A DNA stretch of 64,000 bases from Agrobacterium tumefaciens (GTDB lineage Bacteria > Pseudomonadota > Alphaproteobacteria > Rhizobiales > Rhizobiaceae): contig JAGIAH010000009.1 in the NCBI GenBank assembly GCA_017744915.1, positions 572,682 to 636,681 on the forward strand, given 5' to 3'. The position numbers and the translations under genes were made by a program. Under the pieces are notes generated by a model. It was not told where the DNA came from. It did no database searches and was given only the letters and a program-made list of their open reading frames with translations. This document shows, piece after piece, positions 1 to 9,746 of this stretch. Position 1 is the first letter of the stretch. Each line of letters opens with the position of its first letter.

Positions 1-459
<459 letters not shown>

Positions 460-484
460 TTAAGGAAGGACGGGTCCGGCCAGA

Positions 485-781
485 TCAGCCGATGATGCCC
501 ATGATGTCGGCTTCCTTCATGATCAGAAGGTCTTCGCCGTTGAGCTTGACTTCGGTGCCCGACCACTTGCCGAACAGAACGCGGTCGCCAGCCTTGACGT
601 CGAGAGCGACGACCTTGCCGGACTCATCGCGTGCGCCGGAACCGACGGCGACGATTTCGCCTTCCTGCGGCTTTTCCTTGGCGGTATCGGGAATGATGAT
701 GCCGCCCTTGGTCTTGGCTTCGGATTCAACGCGACGAACGACGACGCGATCGTGAAGCGGGCGGAAATTGGTGCTTGTCAT
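485..781 (-). CDS. groES: Co-chaperonin GroES
   Basis: 10 kDa co-chaperonin that caps GroEL. 98 residues, the standard length, starting [15 protein letters not shown]. The mobile loop that touches GroEL is seen around residues 20-35 ([16 protein letters not shown]), and the [10 protein letters not shown] segment is typical. The start has a GAGG ribosome-binding site about nine bases upstream. First gene of the groES-groEL operon, transcribed leftward from a promoter with a CIRCE operator. Confidence 0.98.
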   Translation of the reverse strand: MTSTNFRPLHDRVVVRRVESEAKTKGGIIIPDTAKEKPQEGEIVAVGSGARDESGKVVALDVKAGDRVLFGKWSGTEVKLNGEDLLIMKEADIMGIIG

Positions 782-838
782 TGCCTAATCCCTCGATCAA
801 ATGACTTCACGAACCTTCAGAGGCTCGCGTGATGGGTG

Positions 839-865
839 TTAGCACTCTTCTTGTTTGAGTGCCAG
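839..865 (-). promoter_or_regulatory. CIRCE operator of groESL (HrcA-binding site)
   Basis: Read on the minus strand the site is CTGGCACTC, nine bases, GAGTGCTAA. The groES-proximal half matches the CIRCE consensus exactly; the distal half departs from TTAGCACTC at the first three positions. It lies about 57 bp upstream of the groES start and just downstream of a promoter, the usual place for repression by HrcA. HrcA itself is not in the window. Confidence 0.93.
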
Positions 866-872
866 CGAAGCC

Positions 873-901
873 GAGATAAGGAGGCCTTCTGCCTGAGTCA
901 A
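873..901 (-). promoter_or_regulatory. groESL promoter (-35/-10)
   Basis: On the minus strand TTGACT (901-896) and TATCTC (878-873) are separated by 17 bases and end 7 bases before CIRCE. The preceding CTTGAC could equally serve as an RpoH-type -35 element, as heat-shock sigma factors of alphaproteobacteria recognise a CTTG core. The sequence alone does not separate housekeeping from heat-shock use. Confidence 0.65.
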
Positions 902-1024
902 GAACGGCCTGTCGGAAAAATTTCATGGCTTATGGTTATCAGCGTTCCATGACAGAAATTTCCGATGGGCGGGCGGAGGGTCAAACTAGGCGTCAGGGCG
1001 ATGGCAGAATCTGAAAAGGTCGCT

Positions 1025-1115
1025 GCCGTCATCTTCGGGCCTGTCCCGAGGATCTATCCCCATCGAATAAAATCAATAGGTTGCAGATCATCGGGACAGG
1101 CCAGAGGATGACGGC
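1025..1115. repeat. Long imperfect palindrome, rhizobial intergenic repeat (RIME-like)
   Basis: Left arm 1025-1055 and right arm 1085-1115 are 31 bp inverted copies that match at 28 of 31 positions, around a 29-base AT-richer loop. The arms begin GCCGTCATC and contain GGCCTGTCCCGA. The form resembles the RIME-class mosaic elements of Rhizobiaceae intergenic DNA; that assignment is by appearance. It sits in the 504 bp gap between groES and the HAD gene; I see nothing else there beyond the groESL control sites. Confidence 0.8.
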
Positions 1116-1285
1116 GTGTGTGAGGCGAGGTGGGTCTACAACATTGGCGCGGTGAAGCTGACCTTTCGCGGCTTGGTTATTTTCTGGTGCGGCGGGGAGA
1201 CGCTCCGCCCCGCTTTTTTCCTTGCCATCGGCGTCCCGCTTTGCGATGTGACGCTCACCCTTTTCTCGCAGCCGGAAAGCATCTC

Positions 1286-2134
1286 ATGGCCCATCGCATT
1301 CTCACCCTCGGCGAAATCACGGCAGGGTTCGACGTTATTCTGTCGGATGTCTGGGGCGTGCTGCATAATGGCGTCAGCGCCTTTCCGGATGCGGCTGTTG
1401 CGCTGCGGGAAGCGCGCAAGGCCGGCAAGACGGTGGTGCTCATCACCAATTCACCGCGTCCCGCTCCCGGCGTCATCGACCAGCTTCGCGTTCTCGGCGT
1501 GCCGGATGAGGCCTATGACCGCATCATCACCTCTGGCGACGTCACCCGCGGCCTGATCGCGGAAGGCCCGAAAAAGGTCTTCCTGCTCGGCCCGGAACGG
1601 GATTTGCCGCTGCTCGACGGTCTCGATGTCGAGCGCGTCGGCGAGGCGGAAGCGCAATCCGTGGTCTGCACCGGCTTCTTCGATGACGAGACGGAGACGC
1701 CCGAGGATTATACCGAAATGCTCAAGGGCTTCATTGCCCGTAACGTGCCGATGATCTGCGCCAACCCCGATCTGGTGGTGGAGCGCGGTGAGCGCATCAT
1801 ACCCTGCGCCGGCGCCATGGCCGCTTATTACGAACAGCTCGGCGGCGAAGTCCGCATTGCCGGCAAGCCGCATGCGCCAATCTATGACGCCTGCCTTGCG
1901 GCGGCCAAAGAGGTGCGCGGTGCCTTCGCCAGGGATCGTGTGCTCGCCATCGGCGACGGCATGCCGACGGATGTGAAGGGCGCGATTGCGAGCGGCCTCA
2001 ACCTTCTTTATATCAGCGGCGGCATTCACGCCGCCGAATATACGCTGAACGGCCAGACGGATGAGGCGCTTCTCAACGCCTATCTCAAGGGCCAGGGCGC
2101 GGCTCCCGGCTGGTGGATGCCCCGTCTGGCTTGA
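1286..2134 (+). CDS. HAD-superfamily class IIA hydrolase (NagD-like)
   Basis: 282-residue cytosolic phosphatase-type protein. HAD motif I is seen as DVWGVLHNG with nucleophile Asp21, where Trp replaces the usual second Asp (DxD); this DVWG form marks one alphaproteobacterial subfamily as I recall. Motif II is ITNS, the class IIA Lys lies in AGKPHAPIYD, and motif IV is AIGDGMPTDVKGA. Substrate unknown; NagD relatives act on sugar phosphates or nucleotides. The ATG at 1286 is chosen because the family N-terminus begins just before motif I; the open frame extends upstream without conserved sequence. ribF follows after 32 bp, so the two are probably cotranscribed. Confidence 0.88.
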   Translation: MAHRILTLGEITAGFDVILSDVWGVLHNGVSAFPDAAVALREARKAGKTVVLITNSPRPAPGVIDQLRVLGVPDEAYDRIITSGDVTRGLIAEGPKKVFLLGPERDLPLLDGLDVERVGEAEAQSVVCTGFFDDETETPEDYTEMLKGFIARNVPMICANPDLVVERGERIIPCAGAMAAYYEQLGGEVRIAGKPHAPIYDACLAAAKEVRGAFARDRVLAIGDGMPTDVKGAIASGLNLLYISGGIHAAEYTLNGQTDEALLNAYLKGQGAAPGWWMPRLA

Positions 2135-2166
2135 GGAATAGCTGGCGCAGGAATGGATCGATTGCC

Positions 2167-3147
2167 ATGACCGTCTTTCACCGCAATGAAAAAAAGGAAC
2201 CGCTGCCGGAAGCTCTGCGCGGCGGCGTCATCGCCATCGGCAATTTCGATGGCGTGCATCGCGGCCACCGCGCGGTTCTGGATCGTGCACTGGAACTGGC
2301 GGAAGCGCGCGGCGTCCCCGCGCTGGTTTTGACCTTTGAACCGCATCCCCGTTCCGTCTTCCGCCCCGATACGCCGGTCTTTCGCCTGACGCCCGCGCCA
2401 TTGAAGGCGCGCATCCTTGAGGCCATCGGTTTCCGCTCCGTCATCGAATATCCCTTTGACCGGGAATTTTCGCAGCGTTCGGCGGAGGAATTCGTCCAGT
2501 CCATCCTGGTCGACTGGCTTCACGCCAGCGCCGTCGTCACCGGCTTCGATTTCCATTTCGGCAAGGGCCGCGAGGGCGGCCCGGCCTTTCTTATGGCGGC
2601 CGGTAAGCGCCATGGCTTCGACGTGACGCTGGTGGATGCCTTCCGCGACGAGGGTGCGGATGTCGTCTCCTCCAGCCGCATCCGCTCGCTTCTGTGCGAG
2701 GGTGATGTGGCGGGTGCAGCGGGCCTGCTCGGTTATCGCTTCACGGTGGAGAGCGAAGTCATTGGCGGCCAGAAGCTTGGCCGCACATTGGGTTACCCCA
2801 CCGCCAACATGGCGCTGGCGCCGGAGACGGAACTGAAGGCGGGCATCTATGCCGTGCGCTTCCGCCGCCCCGACGGTTCGATCCACGATGGCGTGGCGAG
2901 CTTCGGTTACCGCCCGACGGTGACGGAGAACGGCGCGGCGCTGCTCGAAACCTTCGTCTTCGATTTCTCCGGCGATCTTTACGGTGAGGTCTGTTCGGTG
3001 TCCTTCTTCGGGCATCTGCGCGACGAGCTGAAATTCGACGGTCTCGAACCGTTGGTCGCGCAGATCAGGCGCGATGAGGAAGAGGCGAGGGCGATGCTTT
3101 CCGGCGTGCGGCCACTGAGCGAGGTGGACGCGAAGATTGCGTTTTAA
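2167..3147 (+). CDS. ribF: Bifunctional riboflavin kinase / FAD synthetase
   Basis: 326 residues, normal for RibF. It phosphorylates riboflavin to FMN and adenylates FMN to FAD. The N-terminal nucleotidyltransferase domain shows AIGNFDGVHRGHRAVL (the GxFDGxHxGH signature) and SSSRIRSLL; the C-terminal riboflavin-kinase domain shows GRTLGYPTANM with the PTAN motif. The ATG at 2167 gives the normal start just ahead of the first beta strand; the frame is open farther upstream but overlaps the end of the HAD gene. Same strand as ileS, the common ribF-ileS neighbourhood, though 281 bp separate them here. Confidence 0.97.
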   Translation: MTVFHRNEKKEPLPEALRGGVIAIGNFDGVHRGHRAVLDRALELAEARGVPALVLTFEPHPRSVFRPDTPVFRLTPAPLKARILEAIGFRSVIEYPFDREFSQRSAEEFVQSILVDWLHASAVVTGFDFHFGKGREGGPAFLMAAGKRHGFDVTLVDAFRDEGADVVSSSRIRSLLCEGDVAGAAGLLGYRFTVESEVIGGQKLGRTLGYPTANMALAPETELKAGIYAVRFRRPDGSIHDGVASFGYRPTVTENGAALLETFVFDFSGDLYGEVCSVSFFGHLRDELKFDGLEPLVAQIRRDEEEARAMLSGVRPLSEVDAKIAF

Positions 3148-3428
3148 GCGGGCGGGGATGGCAGGGCCGTATTCCGGCCCATATTGCTGTCGCTTTTCTC
3201 TTCCTTTTTGCTGGAAAACCGCATAAACAACCGGCCATGTCCCAATACCGGTTGCTGTTTACAGTTCAGATTGGCCGAATTATTGGCCCGGCCTTCCGCC
3301 CGCTCTGAAGAGCCGGAAGGTCCGGGATTTTGGCGCTTGTCACGGCATTTGTGATGGCGCTTTCCGAATTTGCCCTCTTTAGCAATTGAGATGGCGCGGC
3401 CGACACGGCGCGCAACAACGGTACGATT

Positions 3429-6332
3429 ATGAGCGACACCGCAGAAAAACTGGATTACTCCGCCACCCTCTATCTGCCGCAGACGGATTTTCCGATGCGC
3501 GCCGGCCTGCCGCAGAAGGAACCGGAAACGGTGAAGCGCTGGCAGGAAATGGGCCTCTACAAGAAGCTTCGCGCTTCCGCCGCCGGCCGCGAAAAATTCG
3601 TGCTGCATGACGGCCCGCCCTATGCCAATGGCAATATCCACATCGGCCACGCGCTGAACAAGATCCTGAAGGACGTCATCACCCGCTCGTTCCAGATGCG
3701 CGGTTACGACGCCAATTACGTGCCGGGCTGGGATTGCCACGGCCTGCCGATCGAATGGAAGATCGAGGAAGCCTATCGCGCCAAGGGCAAGAACAAGGAC
3801 GAAGTTCCGGTCAACGAATTCCGCAAGGAATGCCGTGATTTTGCGGCTGGCTGGATCAAGGTTCAGTCGGAAGAGTTCAAGCGCCTCGGCATCGAGGGCG
3901 ACTTTGAAAACCCCTATACGACGATGAACTTCCACGCCGAAGCCCGCATCGCTGGCGAACTGCTGAAGATCGCCCGGACCGGCCAGCTTTATCGCGGCTC
4001 GAAGCCGGTCATGTGGTCGGTGGTCGAGCGCACGGCGCTGGCGGAAGCCGAAGTCGAATATGCCGATGTCGAGAGCGACATGATCTGGGTGAAGTTCCCG
4101 GTTGTAGATGCGGCTTCCGCGTTCTCCGGTGTCTCCGTCGTGATCTGGACGACCACGCCGTGGACCATCCCCGGCAACCGCGCCATCGCGTTTTCGTCAC
4201 GGGTCGAATACGGCCTCTACGAAGTCGAGAGCGCTCAGAACGATTTCGGCCCGCAGCCGGGCGAAAAGCTGATCTTTGCCAAGAAGCTGGCCGATGAGGC
4301 CGCGGCCAAGGCGAAGCTGACCTTCAAGCTCGTTCGCGACGTAAAAAGCGAAGAACTGGCCGCCATCACCTGCGCCCATCCGCTCGCATCGCTGGGTTAC
4401 GATTTCCCGGTTCCGCTTCTCGATGGCGGTCACGTTACCGACGATGCCGGTACGGGTTTCGTGCACACGGCGCCCAGCCACGGCCGCGAAGACTTTGACG
4501 TCTGGACCGCACATCAGCGCGAGCTGGAAGCGCGCGGCGTCTCCCCGGCCATCCCGTTCCCGGTCGGCGACGACGGTTTCTACACCGAAGACGCTCTCGG
4601 TTTCGGCCCGTCCGCCGAGGGCGGTGCTGCCCGCGTCATGGATGATAACGGCAAGAAGGGCGACGCCAACGAGCGCGTCATCAAGGCGCTGATCGCGGCA
4701 AACAACCTGTTTGCCCGTGGCCGCATGAAGCACAGCTATCCGCATAGCTGGCGCTCCAAGAAGCCGGTCATCTTCCGCAACACGCCGCAATGGTTCGTCT
4801 ATATGGACAAGGAACTGGGCGACGGCACGACGCTGCGTTCGCGTTCGCTGAACGCCATCGATGCGACCCGCTTCGTTCCGGCCTCCGGCCAGAACCGCCT
4901 GCGCGCCATGATCGAAGGTCGGCCCGACTGGGTTCTGTCGCGCCAGCGCAGCTGGGGTGTGCCGATCGCCGTCTTCGCAGACGAGAAGGGTGAGGTTCTG
5001 GTCGACGAGGCGGTCAACGCCCGCATCCTCGAGGCTTTCGAGGCCGAAGGCGCGGATGCCTGGTTCGCCGAAGGCGCCAAGGAGCGTTTCCTCGGCAATG
5101 ACCACGACCATGCCAAGTGGCTGCAGGTCATGGACATCCTCGACGTCTGGTTCGACAGCGGCTGCACCCACACCTTCACGCTGGAAGACCGCCCGGACAT
5201 GAAGTGGCCGGCGGATGTCTATCTCGAAGGCTCCGACCAGCATCGCGGCTGGTTCCACTCGTCGCTGCTCGAAAGCTGCGCGACGCGTGGCCGTGCGCCT
5301 TACAACGCCGTTGTCACCCATGGCTTCACCATGGATGAGAAGGGCGAGAAGATGTCCAAGTCCAAGGGCAACGTTGTCTCGCCGCAGGAAGTCATGAAGG
5401 ATGCCGGTGCGGATATCCTGCGCCTGTGGGTCATGACCACCGACTATTGGGACGACCAGCGCCTCGGCAAGGCCATCATCCAGACCAATGTCGATGCTTA
5501 TCGCAAGCTGCGCAACACCATCCGCTGGATGCTCGGCACCCTTGCTCACTACAAGGGCGAAGAGATCGCCTATGACGATCTGCCGGAGCTGGAAAAGCTG
5601 GTGCTGCACCGCCTGTCCGAGCTGGATCAGGTCGTGCGCGAAGGTTATGACGGCTTCGAGTTCAAGAAGATCGCCCGCGCGCTGGTGGATTTCGCCAATG
5701 TCGAACTTTCGGCCTTTTATTTCGACGTTCGCAAGGACACGCTTTATTGCGACGCGCCGTCGTCGCTGAAGCGCCGGGCGGCGCTGTCGGTTATCGCCAA
5801 GCTGTTCGATTGCCTCGTTTCGTGGCTGGCGCCCATGCTGCCCTTCACCACGGAAGAGGCGTGGCTGTCGCGTTTTCCGGATGCGGAATCGGTGCATCTC
5901 GTCCAGTTCCCGGAAATCCCGGCGGAATGGAAGAACGACGCGCTCGAAGCAAAGTGGGAAAAAATCCGCAAGGTCCGCACGGTCGTCACCGGCGCGCTGG
6001 AAGTCGAGCGCCGTGAAAAGCGCATCGGTTCCTCGCTTGAGGCGGCACCCGTCGTCCACATCGCCGATGCCGATCTTCTGGCGGCGCTGAAGGGGCAGGA
6101 TTTCGCCGAAATCTGCATCACCTCGGCCATCACCGTGGTGGGCGATGAAGGCCCGGCCGATGGCTTCCGCCTGCCGGAAGTTGCAAAGGTCGTGGTCGAG
6201 CAGAAGCTGGCGGAAGGCGTGAAGTGCGCCCGCTCCTGGCGCATCACCACAGATGTCGGCTCCGATCCGGACTATCCGGAGGTTTCCGCCCGCGATGCGG
6301 CCGCGCTGCGCGAGCTTGCAGCCCTCGGATGA
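3429..6332 (+). CDS. ileS: Isoleucyl-tRNA synthetase
   Basis: 967-residue class I synthetase charging tRNA-Ile. [15 protein letters not shown] carries the HIGH motif and [10 protein letters not shown] the KMSKS motif. The CP1 editing domain lies between, with [14 protein letters not shown]. The C-terminal end differs from the E. coli type: where that protein has two CxxC pairs for zinc, this one reads KCARSWR and PEVSARD, so only one cysteine of four remains. From memory this is shared by other alphaproteobacterial IleS and is not a defect. The 281 bp leader contains no T-box-like structure I can recognise. Confidence 0.98.
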   Translation: MSDTAEKLDYSATLYLPQTDFPMRAGLPQKEPETVKRWQEMGLYKKLRASAAGREKFVLHDGPPYANGNIHIGHALNKILKDVITRSFQMRGYDANYVPGWDCHGLPIEWKIEEAYRAKGKNKDEVPVNEFRKECRDFAAGWIKVQSEEFKRLGIEGDFENPYTTMNFHAEARIAGELLKIARTGQLYRGSKPVMWSVVERTALAEAEVEYADVESDMIWVKFPVVDAASAFSGVSVVIWTTTPWTIPGNRAIAFSSRVEYGLYEVESAQNDFGPQPGEKLIFAKKLADEAAAKAKLTFKLVRDVKSEELAAITCAHPLASLGYDFPVPLLDGGHVTDDAGTGFVHTAPSHGREDFDVWTAHQRELEARGVSPAIPFPVGDDGFYTEDALGFGPSAEGGAARVMDDNGKKGDANERVIKALIAANNLFARGRMKHSYPHSWRSKKPVIFRNTPQWFVYMDKELGDGTTLRSRSLNAIDATRFVPASGQNRLRAMIEGRPDWVLSRQRSWGVPIAVFADEKGEVLVDEAVNARILEAFEAEGADAWFAEGAKERFLGNDHDHAKWLQVMDILDVWFDSGCTHTFTLEDRPDMKWPADVYLEGSDQHRGWFHSSLLESCATRGRAPYNAVVTHGFTMDEKGEKMSKSKGNVVSPQEVMKDAGADILRLWVMTTDYWDDQRLGKAIIQTNVDAYRKLRNTIRWMLGTLAHYKGEEIAYDDLPELEKLVLHRLSELDQVVREGYDGFEFKKIARALVDFANVELSAFYFDVRKDTLYCDAPSSLKRRAALSVIAKLFDCLVSWLAPMLPFTTEEAWLSRFPDAESVHLVQFPEIPAEWKNDALEAKWEKIRKVRTVVTGALEVERREKRIGSSLEAAPVVHIADADLLAALKGQDFAEICITSAITVVGDEGPADGFRLPEVAKVVVEQKLAEGVKCARSWRITTDVGSDPDYPEVSARDAAALRELAALG

Positions 6333-6533
6333 TCCGAAGCTGCGCATCGTTCCTGTCGAAACCCGATTCCGGGTTTCGGGCCGATGCGCGATGAAAATGA
6401 CCGGATGAATTGCGCTTTGCCTCTTCATCCGGTACACCTGCCTGAAAATGGCCGGATTTGCAGGGCAATGCGGGCTGCCGCCTGCCGAAAGACGATGTCT
6501 GGCGAAGTGGGACGGACGGCTGGAAGGGTTTCA

Positions 6534-7175
6534 ATGAAGACGATGCAGGGTAATGCGCAGGGTTTGGGCATGTTTCGCACGGTTGTGGGCGTCACGACGA
6601 TAGGCGTGTTGCTCGGTGCCTGCACCAGCCCGACCTATGGTACGGGCAAGACAGCGGCGGAACAGCTTGTCGACGATCTCGGCAACGCGACCTCGATCAC
6701 CGGCAATGACCAGGAAAAGCGCAACCTGAAATACAGCCCGCGTCCGGGCCTCGTCGTTCCCGCCCAGGCCCGTGCCGAACAGTTGGCCACGCCGCAGCAG
6801 AACATGGCAAGCCGCGAAAACAATCCGCAATGGGTCGAATCGCCGGAAGAAACCCGCGAACGCCTGCGCGAAGAGGCGGACGCCAACAAGAACAACCCGC
6901 ATTACCGCTCGCCGCTGCTCGCCGGCAACGGCACCGCCGGCCAGATGACCGAAAGCCAGAAATGGGAAGCTTTCCGCAAGGCCAAGGCCGATGCCCAGGG
7001 TGGCTCCGTCGTCAACGCCCAGCGCAAGTTCCTCACCGATCCGCCGGTTGAATATCGCAGCGTCCCGCAGGATCAGCTGACCGATCTCGGCGAGCCGGAG
7101 CAGAAGAAGGAAAAACGCCGCAAGAAAGAAGCGGCAGTCGCAAACACCGGCAAGAGCTGGTGGAACCCCTTCTGA
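6534..7175 (+). CDS. Putative outer-membrane-type lipoprotein, unknown function
   Basis: 213 residues. A type II signal peptide is clear: hydrophobic stretch VVGVTTIGVLLGAC with lipobox LGAC, so lipidation at Cys30 is predicted. The mature part is hydrophilic, rich in Asn, Gln, Lys and Glu, without recognisable domains, and ends in a lysine-rich patch and KSWWNPF. Residues after the cysteine (TSP) do not include Asp at +2, so outer-membrane sorting is expected. I chose ATG 6534, preceded by GGAAGGG, because the upstream frame is not signal-peptide-like. Convergent with tadA. Such proteins are common downstream of ileS in rhizobia, but I know no assigned role. Confidence 0.85.
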   Translation: MKTMQGNAQGLGMFRTVVGVTTIGVLLGACTSPTYGTGKTAAEQLVDDLGNATSITGNDQEKRNLKYSPRPGLVVPAQARAEQLATPQQNMASRENNPQWVESPEETRERLREEADANKNNPHYRSPLLAGNGTAGQMTESQKWEAFRKAKADAQGGSVVNAQRKFLTDPPVEYRSVPQDQLTDLGEPEQKKEKRRKKEAAVANTGKSWWNPF

Positions 7176-7227
7176 TAAAATGACGGGCTGATGGCCTGCG
7201 GGAAAGCGTGTGCCTCCCGCCGGCCGC

Positions 7228-7686
7228 TTAGTCGTCGAGACGTTTCTCGCGGAAGAATTGCCTCAGGATTTCAGCACTTTCGGTTTCTGCCAGCCCGGAA
7301 TAGACGTCCGGTGCATGGTGGCAGGTCGGTTGGCTGAAGAAGCGCACGCCACTCTCCACCGCGCCGCCCTTCGGGTCTTGCGCGCCGTAATAGAGCCGGC
7401 GGATGCGAGCAAATGAAATCGCCGCCGCGCACATGGTGCAGGGCTCCAGCGTGACATAAAGATCGGCGCCGGGCAGGCGTTCCTGTCCCAGGGCCTCGCA
7501 GGCCATGCGGATCACGGCGATTTCGGCGTGAGCCGTCACATCGTTCAATTCACGGGTGCGATTGCCGGAATGGGCGATGACGCGGCCGTCCAGAACCAGC
7601 ACGGCGCCGATCGGAACCTCCTGCCGCTCACCGGCGGCACGGGCTTCCGCAAGCGCCAGTTCCATGAAATGCGTCCTTTCGGCCAT
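7228..7686 (-). CDS. tadA: tRNA-specific adenosine deaminase TadA
   Basis: 152 residues. Zinc-dependent deaminase that converts adenosine-34 to inosine in tRNA-Arg(ACG). The catalytic signatures are present: TAHAEIAVI, with zinc ligand His and proton-shuttling Glu, and LEPCTMCAAAI, with the PCxxC zinc ligands. Length matches bacterial TadA. Divergent from the pseudouridine synthase gene with 71 bp between starts, so the two RNA-modification genes could share a promoter region. Confidence 0.95.
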   Translation of the reverse strand: MAERTHFMELALAEARAAGERQEVPIGAVLVLDGRVIAHSGNRTRELNDVTAHAEIAVIRMACEALGQERLPGADLYVTLEPCTMCAAAISFARIRRLYYGAQDPKGGAVESGVRFFSQPTCHHAPDVYSGLAETESAEILRQFFREKRLDD

Positions 7687-7757
7687 TGCGTTTCAATTTC
7701 CTCTTAACCCTTGTGCTTGGACCTGATAGGACAGCCCAAACAACAGGCAAACAGCAA

Positions 7758-9746
7758 ATGACTTTTAAAGACAAGCCGAAGCGTGACGGCGGCAAGACAT
7801 TTAGCCGCGACAGGAAGCCGAAAGGCCCCGGCAAGCCCGCCGCCGAGCGCGAAAAGAAACCAGCCGAGGCAACGGCAGCTCCGATGCCGGAAACCGTTGG
7901 CGGCGCCAAGCCCGAGCGCATTTCCAAGATCATGGCGCGCGCAGGTGTGGCCTCGCGCCGCGATGTCGAGCGGATGATCATGGAAGGCCGCGTGTCGCTG
8001 AACGGCGTCAAGCTGGATACGCCCGTGGTCAACGCCACGCTGTCAGACAAGATCGAAGTGGACGGCATGCCGATTCGCGGTGCCGAGCGCACGCGCCTGT
8101 GGCTTTACCACAAGCCCGCCGGCCTGGTGACGACCAATTCCGATCCGGAAGGCCGCCCGACCGTTTTCGACAATCTGCCGGGCGAGCTGCCGCGCGTGCT
8201 CTCCATCGGCCGTCTCGATATCAACACCGAAGGCTTGCTGCTGCTCACCAATGATGGCGGCCTTTCCCGCGTGCTGGAACTGCCGACCACCGGCTGGCTG
8301 CGCCGTTACCGCGTGCGCGCCCATGGCGAGGTGGACCAGGCCGCACTCGACAAGCTGAAGGACGGCATTGCCGTCGAGGGCGTGCTTTATGGCGCCATCG
8401 ACGCGACGCTCGACCGCACGCAGGGCCACAATGTCTGGATCAGCATGGGCCTTCGCGAAGGCAAGAACCGCGAAATCAAGAACGTGCTCGGCGCGCTGGG
8501 TCTCGAGGTCAACCGCCTGATCCGCGTTTCCTACGGCCCGTTCCAGCTTGGCGATCTGGCCGAAGGCAAGGTTCTGGAAGTGCGCGGCCGCATGCTGCGC
8601 GACCAGCTCGGCCCGCGTCTCATCGAACAGGCCGGCGCCAATTTCGACGCGCCGATCTACAATGCGCCCGTTGAGGACGAAGAAGACAACGCGCCGAAGC
8701 GGCCCGTGAAATCCGAATGGGCAAAGAGCGATGCGCCGGAAGGCAAGCCGCGCTTTGAAAAGACCGGCGGTAAATCCGAGGATCGCCGTGAAAAGGCGCT
8801 CGGCCGTCTCGATACCAAACGTGGCGACAAGCCTGCCGGCAAGTTCGGCTCCAAGCCCGCCGGAAAATTTGGCGCCAAGGGCCGCAGCGAGGAAGATGGC
8901 GACGACCGCCGTCCACGCCAGCCCGCCGGCACCAGCCGCACGGCCAATGTCTGGATGGCGCCCGGCGCAAAGCCCACCCGTGACGGCAAGGAACGCAAAT
9001 CTTCCGCCCGCGCGGAAGCCGAAAATCTCTTCAAGAAGCCTTCCGCCCAGGACGAAGCGCGCCGCAACGTCGTGAAGCACGCGGATGCCGAGGGTGAGTG
9101 GATCCGTTCGGATTCCCCCCGCGAAGAAGAAGGTGGTCGCGGACGCGGCGACCGTCCGCGTGGCGAAAAGAGCTTTGGTGATCGTGGTGGACGCGGCGGA
9201 AAGCCGTTCGGCGACCGGCCATTCCGCGACAGGCCGCGTGAAGACGGTGATCGCCCGCGCAGCGACCGTCCGCGCGGTGAAAAGAGCTTCGGTGACCGCC
9301 CGGCACGCGGCGGCAAGGCTTTCGGCGACCGGCCGTTCCGTGACAAGCCGCGCGAAGAGGGTGACCGCCCCGGACGTGGCGAAAAATCCTTCGGCTTCCG
9401 GGACCGTCCCCGTGAGGAGGGCGATCGCCCACGCGGTGAGAGACCCTTCGGCGACCGGCCGTTCCGCGACAAACCCCGTGAGGAGGGCGATCGTCCGCGT
9501 GGCGAAAGGCCCTTCGGAGACAAGCCGAGAGGCGGCAGGCCCGGTGGAAAACCGGGTGGCCGGCCGGGATCGGGCAAACCATCCTTCGGAAAATCGGGTG
9601 AGCGTGGTGAACGCTCCGGCTTTTCCGGCAAGGATAAAGGCGCTGGCGGCAAGGGCCCCGGCGGTAACAAGCCGGGCGGCAAAGGCCCGGGTGGCAAACC
9701 TTCTGGAGGCAGGGGAATGACACGTAATGCGGATCGTAGGCGGTGA
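7758..9746 (+). CDS. RsuA/RluB-family rRNA pseudouridine synthase with long disordered R/G-rich tail
   Basis: 662 residues, more than twice the usual family size. Residues about 1-45 are a Lys-rich lead-in. An S4 RNA-binding domain follows (ISKIMARAGVASRRDVERMI), then the catalytic domain with GRLDINTEGLLLLTNDG, where Asp154 is the predicted nucleophile. From about residue 300 to the end there is a low-complexity, highly charged tail with reiterated GDRPFRDKPREEGDRPRG-like units, finishing Gly/Lys-rich. The family isomerises uridines in 23S or 16S rRNA; target not determinable here. ATG 7758 is used because the upstream extension is not conserved-looking. Its last 20 bases overlap rsmD, implying translational coupling of two rRNA-modification genes. 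Confidence 0.92.
   Translation: MTFKDKPKRDGGKTFSRDRKPKGPGKPAAEREKKPAEATAAPMPETVGGAKPERISKIMARAGVASRRDVERMIMEGRVSLNGVKLDTPVVNATLSDKIEVDGMPIRGAERTRLWLYHKPAGLVTTNSDPEGRPTVFDNLPGELPRVLSIGRLDINTEGLLLLTNDGGLSRVLELPTTGWLRRYRVRAHGEVDQAALDKLKDGIAVEGVLYGAIDATLDRTQGHNVWISMGLREGKNREIKNVLGALGLEVNRLIRVSYGPFQLGDLAEGKVLEVRGRMLRDQLGPRLIEQAGANFDAPIYNAPVEDEEDNAPKRPVKSEWAKSDAPEGKPRFEKTGGKSEDRREKALGRLDTKRGDKPAGKFGSKPAGKFGAKGRSEEDGDDRRPRQPAGTSRTANVWMAPGAKPTRDGKERKSSARAEAENLFKKPSAQDEARRNVVKHADAEGEWIRSDSPREEEGGRGRGDRPRGEKSFGDRGGRGGKPFGDRPFRDRPREDGDRPRSDRPRGEKSFGDRPARGGKAFGDRPFRDKPREEGDRPGRGEKSFGFRDRPREEGDRPRGERPFGDRPFRDKPREEGDRPRGERPFGDKPRGGRPGGKPGGRPGSGKPSFGKSGERGERSGFSGKDKGAGGKGPGGNKPGGKGPGGKPSGGRGMTRNADRRR
9120..9720 (+). 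repeat. Degenerate in-frame repeats encoding the R/G/D-rich tail
   Basis: Within the pseudouridine synthase gene, roughly 20-40 base units coding GDRP, RPFRDKPRE and RGEKSFGD recur with variation from about 9120 to 9520, then give way to Gly/Lys/Pro units to the stop. Third codon positions differ between units, so this looks like an old, diverged expansion under protein-level constraint. It also creates long spurious antisense reading frames. Confidence 0.8.

Noticed and set aside
3148..3428. T-box or leader-peptide control of ileS
   Set aside because: No T-box sequence, Ile-rich leader or terminator-like structure is visible, and T-boxes are rare in this group.
4197..6437. 746-codon antisense frame opposite ileS
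   Set aside because: It mirrors a strongly conserved gene in GC-rich DNA. The translation is His/Arg/Asp-rich with no motifs and no ribosome-binding site.
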